Shown piece by piece: positions 1-10,335 of a DNA stretch of 43,794 nt (its first letter is position 1; each line of letters begins with the position of its first letter). Position numbers and translations under genes: made by a program. This DNA is from Paludibacter sp. (GTDB lineage Bacteria; Bacteroidota; Bacteroidia; Bacteroidales; Paludibacteraceae): NCBI GenBank assembly GCA_028691965.1, contig JAQUYE010000018.1, positions 1 to 43,794 of the forward strand, read 5' to 3'. Under the pieces are notes generated by a model. It saw only the letters and a program-made list of their open reading frames with translations. It did no database searches and was not told the origin of the DNA.

Positions 1-752
1 TCCGCCATTTTACGTACCAAACGTTGTATCCCTCTTTTCTCCAACCTGAGATGTTGTTCTTTTGACAGACTTACCGTGCTTAGCGGGAGCTGAAGTGAAT
101 GGTTCGCAAAAACCTGTATCAGATTGCGATAATACGCCATGCCTGAATTTCCCCTGGAGAAGTGTTCGATGGATATATCGTACATAACGTAATTCTGAAA
201 TCCGGCTGCTGCTGCCTGAATACAACTGTCAAAATCATAGCCATGAAATCCGGTAAGAGATGTATCGAACCGAATCACCTCCATAAGAGAGCGTGGCATA
301 CACAATACAACACCATCCAGCATGATTACGGGAGCTTTCGAAGCCTGAAAGTCTTCGGGACGATGCTTAATCTTCCTTTTTTGTCCGTTTTTACCGGATT
401 GAATCAGGTGAATATAGGGCAGGCTCACTGTCCACGAAGCCGGCACACGAACCAGGGTGTCGCGTCCTCCTATACCACAGATACCTGTTCCGGGAGTAGA
501 GAGATGATTAATCAGCAGCAGTCCCCAGTTTTCGGTGTGAAATAAGATATCGTCGTGCAGAAAAGCCAGGTAAGGAGCTTTGCTTTCTTCGTAGCCTTTC
601 TGGTAGGCTTCGAAAATAGAATAGTTACCCTCCGAATTATCAATTACAACTAACTCATAGCTGCATCCGATTGTTTGTTTGATGTTAGTAAGTAGTTGTT
701 CGGGTAGTTGGTGAGCCCTCGAACAGAATATAAGCGATAGTTCAGGGTCCAT
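1..752 (-). CDS. Glycosyltransferase family 2-like protein (3' end outside window)
   Basis: An open frame runs from an ATG at 752 to the window edge without a stop, so about 250 N-terminal residues are visible and the C-terminus is missing. The protein begins MDPELSLIFCSR and has a GT-A style first strand (YELVVIDNSEG, residues 32-42), then an acidic LAFLHDD motif at 62-68 that fits the nucleotide-sugar/metal DxD site, and later GYDFDS. This resembles the 'glycosyltransferase-like' subgroup of GT2 (PF13712 type) from memory. The donor and acceptor cannot be told. Its ATG overlaps the stop of the flippase by one base (TAATG), so the two are probably translationally coupled and may work together on a surface glycan. 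No membrane segment is visible in the part present. Confidence 0.75.
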   Translation of the reverse strand, partial: MDPELSLIFCSRAHQLPEQLLTNIKQTIGCSYELVVIDNSEGNYSIFEAYQKGYEESKAPYLAFLHDDILFHTENWGLLLINHLSTPGTGICGIGGRDTLVRVPASWTVSLPYIHLIQSGKNGQKRKIKHRPEDFQASKAPVIMLDGVVLCMPRSLMEVIRFDTSLTGFHGYDFDSCIQAAAAGFQNYVMYDISIEHFSRGNSGMAYYRNLIQVFANHSLQLPLSTVSLSKEQHLRLEKRGIQRLVRKMA

Positions 753-2254
753 TATTGCCGTACTTTAAAAAACTTAGAAATAAAAGGCACTTTGTGCAAG
801 GGGAAATCTCTTTTTATTACGATGAAAACGAAGATGATAAGGAGAACGGTATTCATCCCCAGCTGAAGTGCTGTATGAGGTAGTTCGATTAGCAGGCTTA
901 CACCAAACATTCCCAGTGCCAGAAGTGTGTAAAAACCGATGCTTTTAAGATCGTACTGTATGGGCATGTGTTTTTGTCCGAGGTAGTAAGAAATTACCAT
1001 CATCACCAAATAGCAGGCAAACGAAGCCCAGGCAGAAGCCATATAGCTGAACACGGGAACGAATACAATATTAATAGCAAGTGTGATTGCTGTTCCGAGT
1101 ATAGATATCCAGGCACCGTAATGTGTTTTATCGGTTAGCTTGTACCATAGGGAGAGGTTAAAGAATACCCCCTGAAAGATGTATGACATCAGAACGATAG
1201 GGATTACCCGCATACCAACCCGATAATCACTACGGATAAGATATTGAAGCAGGTCCATATAGAATACCATTCCCAAAAAAATCATCCAGGAGAAAATAAC
1301 GAAAAACTTCATAGCGTCGGCATAGGCAGCCTTACTGTTTTTATCCTTATGTTGCGCAAAGATGAAAGGTTCGTATGCGTAGCGAAAGGCCTGTGTGAAC
1401 ATCATCATTACCATTGATATTTTAAAACAGGCCGAATAGATACCCAGTTCAGAGATTGCTTTATCCGGGTCGTCCATCAGGTAAGGGAAAATAATTTTAT
1501 CAAGGGTCTGATTCATAATGCCTGCTATCCCCAGTACCATAAGTGGCAGTGAATAACGAAGGATTTGTTTTAACAGGCTACCGTCAAAGGTAAAACGGGC
1601 TTTTCGTACTTCAGGAAGCAGGGCCAGGGTCACCACTATTGTCTGAATTACATTGGCTACCAGTACATAACCAACTCCATAATCGGGTTGATAGAACCAG
1701 CTAATCAAACCGGGGTTATGCTTGAATATCCAGGGGCACAGCACTAAAAAGAAAATATTGAAAAAGATATTGATGATGATCATCATCAACTTCAGTCCGG
1801 CAAATTTAATGGGACGATTCTGAAAGCGGAGCCAGGCAAAGGCGATCGAGCCAAAAGCATCCATGGCGATTATTATGCCTAACATGGCAATATACTCCGG
1901 ATGTTGTCCGTAGCCAAGCGTAGTGGCGATGGGGTTGGCAAACACAACGGTCACCAACGCAAACAAAAAAGAAGTAAAGCCTACTGATAGCAGGGTGTTC
2001 CCGTATACAAGTGGGGCCTGTTCTCTGTTTTTATTAGCAAACCTGAAAAAGCCGGTTTCCATTCCGTAGGTCGTTATTACCAATAGCAAAGCCGACCATG
2101 CATAGAGATTAGCTATCTGACCGTAATCAGCCGATTCGGTAAGTACATAGGTATACATGGGCACCAGCAGCCAGTTCAGGAATTTCCCCAGAATACTGCT
2201 TACACCGTAAATAGCTGTGTCTTTTGCCAGACTTTGAAGTTGCTTTTCAGCCAT
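752..2254 (-). CDS. Wzx-like polysaccharide flippase (MOP superfamily)
   Basis: A 500-residue very hydrophobic protein with about 12-14 predicted membrane helices spread over its whole length. This is the size and layout of the polysaccharide-transporter branch of the MATE/MOP exporter superfamily, which flips lipid-linked oligosaccharides across the inner membrane. The start MAEKQLQSLAKDTAIYGVSSILGKFLNWLL is typical: a short amphipathic cytoplasmic segment, then helix 1. There is no signal peptide. It sits between a TerB/DnaJ protein (11-bp gap) and a glycosyltransferase (1-bp overlap) in an operon starting at ansA. Because it is not inside a large glycan locus, the substrate is unknown. It could also be a conserved lipid-carrier flippase of unknown cargo. 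Family call is firm, substrate is not. Confidence 0.85.
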   Translation of the reverse strand: MAEKQLQSLAKDTAIYGVSSILGKFLNWLLVPMYTYVLTESADYGQIANLYAWSALLLVITTYGMETGFFRFANKNREQAPLVYGNTLLSVGFTSFLFALVTVVFANPIATTLGYGQHPEYIAMLGIIIAMDAFGSIAFAWLRFQNRPIKFAGLKLMMIIINIFFNIFFLVLCPWIFKHNPGLISWFYQPDYGVGYVLVANVIQTIVVTLALLPEVRKARFTFDGSLLKQILRYSLPLMVLGIAGIMNQTLDKIIFPYLMDDPDKAISELGIYSACFKISMVMMMFTQAFRYAYEPFIFAQHKDKNSKAAYADAMKFFVIFSWMIFLGMVFYMDLLQYLIRSDYRVGMRVIPIVLMSYIFQGVFFNLSLWYKLTDKTHYGAWISILGTAITLAINIVFVPVFSYMASAWASFACYLVMMVISYYLGQKHMPIQYDLKSIGFYTLLALGMFGVSLLIELPHTALQLGMNTVLLIIFVFIVIKRDFPLHKVPFISKFFKVRQ

Positions 2255-2265
2255 TATATGTTGTG

Positions 2266-3003
2266 TTAAACAAATCCCTTTTGTTTCTTGAGGTGTTCGT
2301 AGGCTTCGTTGATTGCCCTGAACTTATCGGTAGCTGACTTGCGAATGTCTTCGCCCAGGTTTTGTACTTTATCAGGATGGTATTTCATAGCCATACGTCG
2401 ATAGGCTTTTTTAATATCTTCTACTGTAGCCGTTGGTTCAATCTCAAGTGCTTTAAAGGCCCAGTTCTGGTCTTCGTTTTTAACGAAAGGTGCTTTGAGA
2501 GATTCGAAATCAGCCTGCGACATACCGAATACCACAGAAATACGTTGAATCATGCTCAGCTCGGCAGCATTTACGATACCATCGGCATAAGCAATGTCGA
2601 ACAGCAACCGGATGAGTTGCAGTTTCGATGAATAGTTCATGTATTGATTGATCTGACGGGCCACCTCCAGTTCGTTGATGGGTTGCTCGAGTATTTTCTT
2701 CAGCACCTGAAGGGCTTCAAGTGCACCCTGCTCTCCGAAATTAGTAACCAGAAAACGTTTCACCACTGCCAGCTCCGATTTTTGTGCTGTCCCGTCGGCT
2801 TTCATTACACATGCCATCATCACGAGCAGACTTGCCTTGAAATCCTGTTCGCCTGTGCGGCGGGTTGAATAGGTTTTTTGCTGCGATTGTGTCACTTCCT
2901 GGCCACCAAAGAGTGACCCAACTGCATATCCGATGATAGCTCCGATAGGGCCACCAAAGGCCCATCCGAGTCCGCCACCTATCCATTTAGCAAAATTAGC
3001 CAT
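2266..3003 (-). CDS. TerB-domain / DnaJ-domain membrane-associated co-chaperone (DjlA-like)
   Basis: A 245-residue protein with three parts. Residues 1-35 form a glycine-rich hydrophobic segment ([22 protein letters not shown]) that probably inserts into the membrane. Residues about 55-165 are an all-helical TerB-like region ([10 protein letters not shown] and [13 protein letters not shown] carry its acidic repeats). The C-terminal J-domain spans about 178-245, with the diagnostic HPD at 209-211. This order matches DjlA, a membrane-anchored partner that stimulates the ATPase of DnaK. What it chaperones is not known from sequence. It lies 14 bp after ansA and 11 bp before the flippase, so it is probably co-transcribed with both. 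Confidence 0.85.
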   Translation of the reverse strand: MANFAKWIGGGLGWAFGGPIGAIIGYAVGSLFGGQEVTQSQQKTYSTRRTGEQDFKASLLVMMACVMKADGTAQKSELAVVKRFLVTNFGEQGALEALQVLKKILEQPINELEVARQINQYMNYSSKLQLIRLLFDIAYADGIVNAAELSMIQRISVVFGMSQADFESLKAPFVKNEDQNWAFKALEIEPTATVEDIKKAYRRMAMKYHPDKVQNLGEDIRKSATDKFRAINEAYEHLKKQKGFV

Positions 3004-3017
3004 AGTTGAATTGTTAT

Positions 3018-4058
3018 TTAATCATTTTGAATTGTCATTTCGCCTGCGATGCTGACCGACAACCATTTTTTTACTTCCATTGTTGTTTCGTATTCTCCGA
3101 GTAAATACATTAATTTAGTTACAATTGCCTCTGTGGTAATGTCATAGGCACTTATTACTCCGGCACTCATCAGGTTCAGACTGGTTTCGTACCTGCCCAT
3201 TTCCACACTGCCGGTGCTACATTGAGTTCGGTTGACAATAATTAAATCCTTGTCAATAGCCTCTTTGAGTGCGTCGAACAACCATTGATGCCGGGGTGCA
3301 TTGCCTGCCCCGAAACTTTCAAGTACCACAGCCCTTAACCCATCGATATCCAGGATGGAACGGATTACACGTTCCGATATTCCGGGAAACAGTTTCAGTA
3401 CAGCAATATTGGGGTTGGTGTTTAACCGAAGTTTTAATTTACTGTCGGGGTCAGGATAATGTATAAAGGATCGGAAATATTTAATATGCACACCTGCTTT
3501 TGCAAGCGGAGGGTAATTGTAGGAGTTAAACGCGTTGAAATGCTCGGCATTCTTCTTTGTAGTGCGGTTACCTCTGAAAAGCGTATCTTCAAAGAAAATG
3601 CACACTTCCGGTACGATAGGGTGTCCGTTTTCCTTCGCTGCAGCAATTTCGATGGAGCTTAGCAGATTTTCCTTACCATCTGATCGCATCGACCCGATGG
3701 GTAGTTGAGCTCCTGTGAAGATAACCGGCTTGGACAGATTCTCCAGCATAAAGCTCAATGCTGATGCAGAGTATGCCATCGTATCAGTACCATGTAAAAT
3801 TACAAATCCATCGTATTCATCGTAGTTTTCTTCAATACACAAGGCCATCTTTTCCCAGGTAACCGGATGTACGTCTGATGAGTCGATTAATGGTAAAAAG
3901 GGGATGCTTTTAATTCGTATGCCGATTTGCATTAGTTCAGGAAGTAAAACCTGCAGCCGTTCAAAGTCAACCGGACGAAGTGCACCTGTTGCAGGATCTT
4001 CCGACATGGAAATTGTTCCTCCTGTAAAAATCAGTAGTACTGCACTTTGTTCTTCCAC
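3018..4058 (-). CDS. ansA: Type I L-asparaginase
   Basis: Hydrolyses L-asparagine to aspartate and ammonia in the cytoplasm. The 346-residue length matches bacterial type I enzymes. The first catalytic threonine lies in FTGGTISMS (residues 11-19), the second in [11 protein letters not shown] (about 89-99), and [14 protein letters not shown] gives the conserved substrate-side loop. There is no signal peptide, which supports the cytoplasmic type over the periplasmic type II. The start is GTG: an in-frame TAA lies six codons upstream with no ATG between. A TAnnTTTG element at 4086-4093 is correctly placed for its promoter, 28 bp ahead of the start. It heads an operon continuing into the TerB/DnaJ gene and the flippase. 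Confidence 0.93.
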   Translation of the reverse strand: MEEQSAVLLIFTGGTISMSEDPATGALRPVDFERLQVLLPELMQIGIRIKSIPFLPLIDSSDVHPVTWEKMALCIEENYDEYDGFVILHGTDTMAYSASALSFMLENLSKPVIFTGAQLPIGSMRSDGKENLLSSIEIAAAKENGHPIVPEVCIFFEDTLFRGNRTTKKNAEHFNAFNSYNYPPLAKAGVHIKYFRSFIHYPDPDSKLKLRLNTNPNIAVLKLFPGISERVIRSILDIDGLRAVVLESFGAGNAPRHQWLFDALKEAIDKDLIIVNRTQCSTGSVEMGRYETSLNLMSAGVISAYDITTEAIVTKLMYLLGEYETTMEVKKWLSVSIAGEMTIQND

Positions 4059-4085
4059 TCTTAGTAAATTTTGTTATTTAACACG

Positions 4086-4093
4086 CAAAGATA
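4086..4093 (-). promoter_or_regulatory. Bacteroidetes -7 promoter element for ansA
   Basis: On the minus strand this reads TATCTTTG, an exact match to the Bacteroidetes -7 consensus TAnnTTTG. It lies 28 bp before the GTG of ansA. No good -33 TTTG was found at the usual distance. It is back to back with the receptor promoter at 4117-4124. Confidence 0.5.
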
Positions 4094-4116
4094 ATCCAAT
4101 TTATACTTATATTGGC

Positions 4117-4124
4117 TATTTTTG
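4117..4124 (+). promoter_or_regulatory. Bacteroidetes -7 promoter element for the TonB-dependent receptor
   Basis: TATTTTTG matches TAnnTTTG and ends 19 bp before the receptor ATG at 4144. Its position inside the longer upstream reading frame supports starting the receptor at 4144 and not at 3904. The -33 box is not obvious. Confidence 0.5.
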
Positions 4125-4143
4125 CCTTTCAAAATATGTGTTG

Positions 4144-5955
4144 ATGATGATAAAAATCCGATTAGTATTGATTGCCCTGCTTGTTGTTGCACCCCTGTTG
4201 GCCGGTGAGCCTATAAAGGATTCGGTAGTGCTCGACGAGCAAGTTGTAACCGGTTCACGTTATGTAACCAATAAAAGTGGTGTTCCCTTCTCTGTTTCAA
4301 GCATTCAATCGGAAGAAATACAACAAGGTGGCCGCTATAATGTGCTTACCTCCCTGTCGTCATACGTTCCTGGATTTTTTGTGACCGAACGTAATATACT
4401 TGGATTTGGCGTGGCAGTCGGGGGCTCTGGTGGTATCTCGATACGGGGTATTGGCAGTACACCCAATACCCAGGTGTTGGTGCTGATCGACGGACACCCT
4501 CAGTACCAGGGAATCTTTGGGCATCCGCTGGGGGATGCATATGTTTCGTCGGATGTTGAGAAAGTAGAGGTGATTCGAGGACCCGCTTCAGTGCTTTATG
4601 GTTCAAATGCAATGGCAGGAGCAGTAAATATACTTACAAAAAAAGCCGGGAAAGAGGGATTAACCGGTGAAGCTACTGTTGCCTATGGATCGTACAATAC
4701 ACAAAGGTACGGACTGACAACCGGGTTTCGCAGGAATAAGCTGCACGCTTTTATTGCTGCTAATCATGGCCGTACAGATGGTATTCGTGATAATACTGAT
4801 TTTCGTATTTCAAATGGTTATGCCAAGGTAGGTTACGATATTTCATCGCGCTGGTCGGCCACTGCCGATATAAGTTTGGCCGATTATGTTGCGAATGATA
4901 ACGGCCCTTTGCATCAACCGGCTCCCTTTCACATTGATATTTTAAGAGGGAAGACAGCTTTGTCGGTTGATAACCGGTACGAAAGCTCAGAAGGTTCGAT
5001 AAAACTGTATCATAATTTTGGGCGTCATGATCTTTCGGACGGCTGGCAGTCGAACGATAGAAATACCGGACTTATGGCATATCAGACCTTTCATCTGACC
5101 GACCAGTCGGGCTTAACTGCCGGTATCGAAGCTAAGCAATATGGTGGAACCGGTAATAAGGGTGCTTCGGCTAATCAATTGAAACTGGTTAGCGAGTTGG
5201 CTGCATATGCTCTGTATCAACAGCAGTTTCTTCGCATCTTTAAGGCGACAGGAGGTTTACGGGTTGAGCAACATTCGCTCTTTGGTACCGAGTGGGTTCC
5301 AATGGCCGGACTTTCATCCCGCCTGAGTGCACATACGGATCTTCGCTTCTCTGCATCGAAAGGATTTCGTAGTCCGACAGTGATGGAGCTCTATACCTAT
5401 GCCCCCAATCCTGACTTGGAACCGGAACGAATGATTAACTATGAGTTGAGCTGGTTACAGTCGTACGATAATTACCGCTTTAACACTGAACTTACCTTCT
5501 TTCTCTCCGACGGTACAAACCTGATTCAGGTGGTTGGTGTCGGACAGGCTGCACAACGGCAGAATGTAGGTGCATTTCGTAATAAAGGAATCGAGTTTGC
5601 TGCCCGCTATCGTATTCTTCCCTCTTTGTCGCTGGTAGGTAATTATAGTTACCTGCATGCTGACCGGATTTTGTTAGCTGCTCCGCAACACCAGGTAAAT
5701 CTGACTGCTAATTACAGGTATAAGATGGTAAACCTGAATGTTTCGGCACAGCATGTAAATGGCTTGACTGTTGCGATATCACCCCTGGAAAAAGAATCGT
5801 ATACATTGGTTAATGCCCGGCTTTCAGTACAACTGCATGGTTCAACGGAGTTGTTTGTCTCCACGCAGAATCTGTTAAACCAGAAGTATCAGATAAACAA
5901 GGGGTATCCGATGCCCGGAATTAATGTACATGCAGGTGTAAAAGTATCCATTTAA
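4144..5955 (+). CDS. TonB-dependent outer-membrane receptor (BtuB/CirA-size)
   Basis: The frame is open from 3904, but the real start is ATG 4144 or 4147, giving 603 or 602 residues. There a signal peptide begins (MMIKIRLVLIALLVVAPLLAG), and the upstream part would overlap ansA and contain the promoter. After the signal comes a TonB-box-like VVLDEQVVTGSR, then a plug domain (SIRGIGSTPNTQVLVLIDG; VEVIRGPASVLYGSNAMAGAVNI), then a 22-strand-type barrel with the late NLLNQKYQ motif and a C-terminal aromatic-poor strand ending VKVSI. The plug begins directly after the signal, with no carboxypeptidase-like domain and no SusD partner nearby, so it is not a SusC. Size and architecture fit uptake of cobalamin, haem or an iron chelate, but the ligand is not readable. 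aroK follows after 5 bp. Confidence 0.88.
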   Translation: MMIKIRLVLIALLVVAPLLAGEPIKDSVVLDEQVVTGSRYVTNKSGVPFSVSSIQSEEIQQGGRYNVLTSLSSYVPGFFVTERNILGFGVAVGGSGGISIRGIGSTPNTQVLVLIDGHPQYQGIFGHPLGDAYVSSDVEKVEVIRGPASVLYGSNAMAGAVNILTKKAGKEGLTGEATVAYGSYNTQRYGLTTGFRRNKLHAFIAANHGRTDGIRDNTDFRISNGYAKVGYDISSRWSATADISLADYVANDNGPLHQPAPFHIDILRGKTALSVDNRYESSEGSIKLYHNFGRHDLSDGWQSNDRNTGLMAYQTFHLTDQSGLTAGIEAKQYGGTGNKGASANQLKLVSELAAYALYQQQFLRIFKATGGLRVEQHSLFGTEWVPMAGLSSRLSAHTDLRFSASKGFRSPTVMELYTYAPNPDLEPERMINYELSWLQSYDNYRFNTELTFFLSDGTNLIQVVGVGQAAQRQNVGAFRNKGIEFAARYRILPSLSLVGNYSYLHADRILLAAPQHQVNLTANYRYKMVNLNVSAQHVNGLTVAISPLEKESYTLVNARLSVQLHGSTELFVSTQNLLNQKYQINKGYPMPGINVHAGVKVSI

Positions 5956-5960
5956 TAAAA

Positions 5961-6476
5961 ATGTACAGGATGAACAGATTTTTTCTTACAGGTTATATGG
6001 GTTCCGGAAAATCAGCAATGGGACGAATACTGGCAACCCAACTGGGATACTGTTTTATTGATCTGGATCATTATATTGAAGGGAAGTTTCATAAAACAAT
6101 AGCCCAGCTCTTCGAATCTGAAGGAGAAGAAGTGTTCAGGGAGAAGGAGAGCCTGTGTCTGCGTGAAGTAGGTGAATTTGAAAATGTGGTGGTAGCTACC
6201 GGCGGTGGTGCTCCCTGTTTTTTTGATAATATGGATTACATGAACCGGCAAGGTACAACTATCTATCTGAAATTAACTCCGGAACAGTTGATGAAAAGGT
6301 TGGTTAATGGCAGAGCGGGGGTAAGGCCCTTAATTTCGGGCAAGACACCCGATGAACTAAGGCTCTATATCGGGACTATGCAGGAACGTAGAAGTCGTTT
6401 TTATGAACAATCAAAAGTAGTTATCTCGGGAACTGACAACGAAATCATCCATCAGATTCAGTCTTTTCGACCTTAA
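5961..6476 (+). CDS. aroK: Shikimate kinase
   Basis: Phosphorylates shikimate with ATP in the aromatic amino-acid (chorismate) pathway, in the cytoplasm. The 171-residue length is normal. The Walker A motif is GYMGSGKSAMG near residues 11-21. The shikimate-binding Asp lies in FIDLDHYIE, the Arg in VFREKE, and the glycine motif in TGGGAP. The lid region carries RPL. ATG 5961 is used here, but ATG 5970 (MNRFFLTGYMG) would give the more usual family N-terminus. It is 5 bp downstream of the TonB receptor and presumably in its transcript, with no clear functional link. Confidence 0.93.
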   Translation: MYRMNRFFLTGYMGSGKSAMGRILATQLGYCFIDLDHYIEGKFHKTIAQLFESEGEEVFREKESLCLREVGEFENVVVATGGGAPCFFDNMDYMNRQGTTIYLKLTPEQLMKRLVNGRAGVRPLISGKTPDELRLYIGTMQERRSRFYEQSKVVISGTDNEIIHQIQSFRP

Positions 6477-6537
6477 ACTACTGACTATTGTGTATAGTTA
6501 TTTTTTTTGCGCTTAACTTTCTGTAATTTTATTTTCG

Positions 6538-9500
6538 ATGAAGTCTTTTGCTCACCTCCACGTTCACTCTTATTATTCCATTCTAGATGGGATGTCGACT
6601 ATACCCGGCCTGATTGAAAAGGCAATAAGCAATAATATGAATGCCCTTGCCTTAACTGATCACGGAAATATGTTCGGGATAAAGGAGTTCTTTAACTATG
6701 CACGTCGTAAAAATGCACCTCATTTATCAGAAATTAAAAAGATAGAAAAAGAGCTAACGCAGCCTGATTTAACAGCAGAACAGCAAGAGCTGCTTACCAA
6801 TCAACTGAAGGAAAAACAATCTAAACTCTTTAAACCAATTCTTGGTTGTGAGGCCTATGTTGCTCGTAGAAGCAGGTTGTTAAAGGATAAAGATTATCCG
6901 ACAGATCGTAGCGGATATCACCTGGTATTACTTGCAAAAAATAAAAAAGGGTATCAGAACTTATGTAAGTTGGTTTCTCTGGGATGGATGGAAGGTTTTT
7001 ATTACCGCCCGCGTATCGACCATGAGATTCTGGAGAAGTACAGCGAAGGGATTATTGCTTCATCAGCTTGTTTGGGAGGTGAGATCCACAAGAAAGTGGA
7101 ATCCGGCAATCTCGAAGAGGCTGAACAGTCGGTGTTGTGGTACAAGAAAGTGTTCGGAGATGATTTTTACCTTGAGTTACAACTCCATAAAACAGATAAA
7201 CCAAACGCTGATTACGAAGTATATGAAAAGCAGCTTCGACAGAATCAGGATTTGATACAGTTAGCCCGTAAAACAAATACCAAGCTCCTGGTTACGAACG
7301 ACGTGCATTTTGTCGATGAAGATCATGGCGAAGCGCACGAACGACTTATCTGTCTGAGTACCGGTAAGGACCTGGATGATCCTTCCCGCATGCGTTACTC
7401 CAAGCAGGAATACTTAAAAAGTCCGGACCAGATGTGGGAGATTTTTGGCGACTTGCCTGAAGCTCTCGAGAATACGCTGGAAGTAGCAAACAAGGTGGAG
7501 TTTTATGATATTGATTCAGCTCCTATGATGCCGGTTTTTCCCATTCCCGAAGAGTTTGGAACCGAAGAAAGCTACCGCCAACGCTTTACCGAAGCAATGT
7601 TAAGAGAAGAATTTGGCGATGGATTCGATCGTTTAAGCGGATATGAAAAGGTTATACGTGTAAAGTTAGAGGCCGACTACTTAAGGGAACTTACTATGAA
7701 GGGTGCCCGACAACGGTACGGTGAGGTGCTTGATGCTGATACCACTGAACGAATTGATTTTGAGTTGAATGTAATGAAGACCATGGGATTTCCCGGGTAT
7801 TTCCTTATTGTACAGGATTTTATTAATGCTGCCCGCGGAATGGGCGTATCGGTTGGGCCCGGGCGTGGTTCTGCTGCAGGATCTGTAGTAGCCTACTGTT
7901 TGCGTATTACGGATATTGACCCCTTGAAATACGATTTGCTGTTCGAACGTTTTCTGAATCCCGATCGTATCTCCATGCCCGATATCGATATCGACTTCGA
8001 TGATGATGGTCGGGGACAGGTGTTGAGATGGGTGACTGAAAAGTATGGCAAAGAAAAGGTTGCTCATATTGTTACCTACGGAACCATGGCTACCAAATCA
8101 TCGATCAAGGATGTTGCAAGGGTTCAGAAGTTACCTCTCCAGGAGGCTGAACGATTAACCAAATTAATACCCGATCGGTTTCCGGAGGATTCAAGTGGTA
8201 AATCACCCAAGGTAAATATTTCTAACTGCCTGAAGTATGTGCCCGAATTGCAAGCGGCACGTAATTCCTACGATCTTAATCTGGCCAATACCCTGCGGTA
8301 TGCCGAAATGCTTGAGGGCACTGTTCGACAAACCGGGGTACATGCCTGCGGAGTAATTATCGGAGCCGATGATCTTACCAATTATGTTCCTTTGAGTACT
8401 GCAATCGACAAGGAAACGAACGAAGAAATGCTGGTTACGCAATATGAAGGTTCGTTGATTGAGGAGATTGGGCTGATAAAGATGGATTTTCTCGGACTGA
8501 AGACCCTTTCCATTATTAAAGAGGCTCTCTCAAATATAAAGAAATCAAAAGGCGTTGAAATCGATATAGATGCTATTCCGATTGACGATACCCTGACTTA
8601 CGAGCTGTTTAGTAAGGGACTTACTGTGGGAACCTTCCAGTTTGAATCGAACGGGATGCAGAAATACCTGAAGGAATTGCAGCCGACTCAGTTTGAAGAC
8701 CTCATCGCGATGAATGCATTATACCGACCGGGACCTATGCAATACATCCCTCAGTTTGTTAATCGGAAACATGGTCGCGAAGCGATAGATTATCCCTTCC
8801 CAATCATGGAAACCCGTCTGAAGGATACCTACGGGATCACAGTCTACCAGGAACAGGTCATGCTTTTAAGTCGCGATTTGGCCGGATTTACCCGTGGTCA
8901 GTCGGATGAGCTGCGTAAGGCGATGGGGAAGAAGCTGGTAGACAAGATGGCCGCTTTGAAGGTTAAGTTCATGGAGGGCTGTAAGAAAAACGGCTATGGT
9001 CCGGTAGATAAAATTGAAAAGATCTGGGCCGATTGGGCTGAATTTGCCAAATATGCCTTTAATAAGTCGCACGCTACCTGTTATTCATGGATAGCCTACC
9101 AGACTGCTTACCTGAAAGCGCATTACCCTGCCGAATTTATGGCTGCCAACTTAACCCGCAACAAGGATGATATTGGTGAAGTAGGTAAATTTATGGACGA
9201 GTGCCGGAATCTCGGAATGAATGTGCTGGGACCCGACGTGAATGAAAGTGACCTGAACTTTACCGTAAATGCCGATGGGAACATTCGTTTTGGCCTGGGA
9301 GGAATAAAGGGTGTTGGTGAAGGTGCTGTGATTGCGATTATTGAAGAACGTCAACGCAACGGAAGATTTAAATCAATGTTCGACTTTGTAGAACGTGTCA
9401 ACCTGAACTCCTGTAATAAGAAAGCAGTGGAGAGTCTGGTTCTTGCCGGTGCTTTTGATAATTTCTCAGAAATCCGACGGGAACAATTTTTTATTGAAAA

Positions 9501-10335
9501 CTCAAAAGGCGAGTTGGTGCTCGATGCCATCATACGTTACGGTAATAAGTACCAGACAGATAGCGCACAAAATCAGAATTCTCTTTTCGGGGGACTTGAT
9601 GCCATTGAAATATCAAAGCCGGAGATTCCATTTGCCAGGGACTGGTCGTCGCTCGAAAAACTGAATAAGGAACGTGAATATATCGGGATGTACTTGTCGG
9701 CTCACCCTCTTGATGAGTACGACTTTGAGATTAATTATATCTGTAACACCCGTACGACCGACTTAAAAGACCTGCCTCCATTGTACGGAAAATCTCTTCG
9801 TATAGGAGGAATGGTTACAGCTATACGGCACGGGACCTCAAAAGCCGGCAATCCGTACGGCATCATGACTATCGAAGACTACGAAGGTGCTTTTGAATTT
9901 CCATTGTTCGGACCAAATTACATCGAGTTTAGTAAGTTTATGCTCAAGGATCTTTATCTTCTTATAACGGCTACTGTGCAGGAAAGAGGTCAGGATCGCA
10001 AGTATTTTAAACCTGCCGAAGAAGGAGTCACCAAAGAGTATGAGCTTAAAATTCAAAAGATAGATATTCTGAACGATGTTCGGGATAAATTGGTGAACAC
10101 CCTTACGTTAACCATGCCCCTTGATCATCTGGATGAAGAATTTGTTACCGATTTTACCGATATGGTATTGACCAACAAAGGTTCAATAAATGTTTATTTC
10201 AATGTTACAGATAATCTGACTCAAAGTAAGATACGCCTTTTCGCGCGACAATTCCGCGTTAAAATGGATAAGAAGTTTTACAAAATGCTTCGTAAATATA
10301 AAGAAGCGGGGATTATCGATTTTAATATTAACTAG
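6538..10335 (+). CDS. dnaE: DNA polymerase III subunit alpha (DnaE)
   Basis: The replicative polymerase catalytic subunit, 1265 residues. Residues 1 to about 250 are the PHP domain, with metal-site motifs FAHLHVHSYYSILDG and LTDHGN intact. The polymerase core has PGRGSAAGS near residue 441 and the catalytic PDIDIDFDDDGR near 480-492. A third catalytic Asp lies in IKMDFLGLKTL near 648. YRPGPMQYIPQFVNRKHG and ITVYQEQVM follow in the fingers. A QNSLFGG motif near 1013-1019 is a good clamp-binding motif (QxxLF type), followed by an OB-fold region. There is no built-in DnaQ exonuclease, so it is DnaE and not PolC. A TAACTTTC at 6514-6521 is a one-mismatch -7 candidate. dnaN and a DnaQ-type exonuclease lie 2-4 kb away on the other strand. 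Confidence 0.97.
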   Translation: MKSFAHLHVHSYYSILDGMSTIPGLIEKAISNNMNALALTDHGNMFGIKEFFNYARRKNAPHLSEIKKIEKELTQPDLTAEQQELLTNQLKEKQSKLFKPILGCEAYVARRSRLLKDKDYPTDRSGYHLVLLAKNKKGYQNLCKLVSLGWMEGFYYRPRIDHEILEKYSEGIIASSACLGGEIHKKVESGNLEEAEQSVLWYKKVFGDDFYLELQLHKTDKPNADYEVYEKQLRQNQDLIQLARKTNTKLLVTNDVHFVDEDHGEAHERLICLSTGKDLDDPSRMRYSKQEYLKSPDQMWEIFGDLPEALENTLEVANKVEFYDIDSAPMMPVFPIPEEFGTEESYRQRFTEAMLREEFGDGFDRLSGYEKVIRVKLEADYLRELTMKGARQRYGEVLDADTTERIDFELNVMKTMGFPGYFLIVQDFINAARGMGVSVGPGRGSAAGSVVAYCLRITDIDPLKYDLLFERFLNPDRISMPDIDIDFDDDGRGQVLRWVTEKYGKEKVAHIVTYGTMATKSSIKDVARVQKLPLQEAERLTKLIPDRFPEDSSGKSPKVNISNCLKYVPELQAARNSYDLNLANTLRYAEMLEGTVRQTGVHACGVIIGADDLTNYVPLSTAIDKETNEEMLVTQYEGSLIEEIGLIKMDFLGLKTLSIIKEALSNIKKSKGVEIDIDAIPIDDTLTYELFSKGLTVGTFQFESNGMQKYLKELQPTQFEDLIAMNALYRPGPMQYIPQFVNRKHGREAIDYPFPIMETRLKDTYGITVYQEQVMLLSRDLAGFTRGQSDELRKAMGKKLVDKMAALKVKFMEGCKKNGYGPVDKIEKIWADWAEFAKYAFNKSHATCYSWIAYQTAYLKAHYPAEFMAANLTRNKDDIGEVGKFMDECRNLGMNVLGPDVNESDLNFTVNADGNIRFGLGGIKGVGEGAVIAIIEERQRNGRFKSMFDFVERVNLNSCNKKAVESLVLAGAFDNFSEIRREQFFIENSKGELVLDAIIRYGNKYQTDSAQNQNSLFGGLDAIEISKPEIPFARDWSSLEKLNKEREYIGMYLSAHPLDEYDFEINYICNTRTTDLKDLPPLYGKSLRIGGMVTAIRHGTSKAGNPYGIMTIEDYEGAFEFPLFGPNYIEFSKFMLKDLYLLITATVQERGQDRKYFKPAEEGVTKEYELKIQKIDILNDVRDKLVNTLTLTMPLDHLDEEFVTDFTDMVLTNKGSINVYFNVTDNLTQSKIRLFARQFRVKMDKKFYKMLRKYKEAGIIDFNIN

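Noticed and set aside
3904..4143. 80 extra N-terminal codons of the TonB-dependent receptor
   Set aside because: They overlap ansA on the other strand and contain both -7 elements. The signal peptide starts only at 4144.
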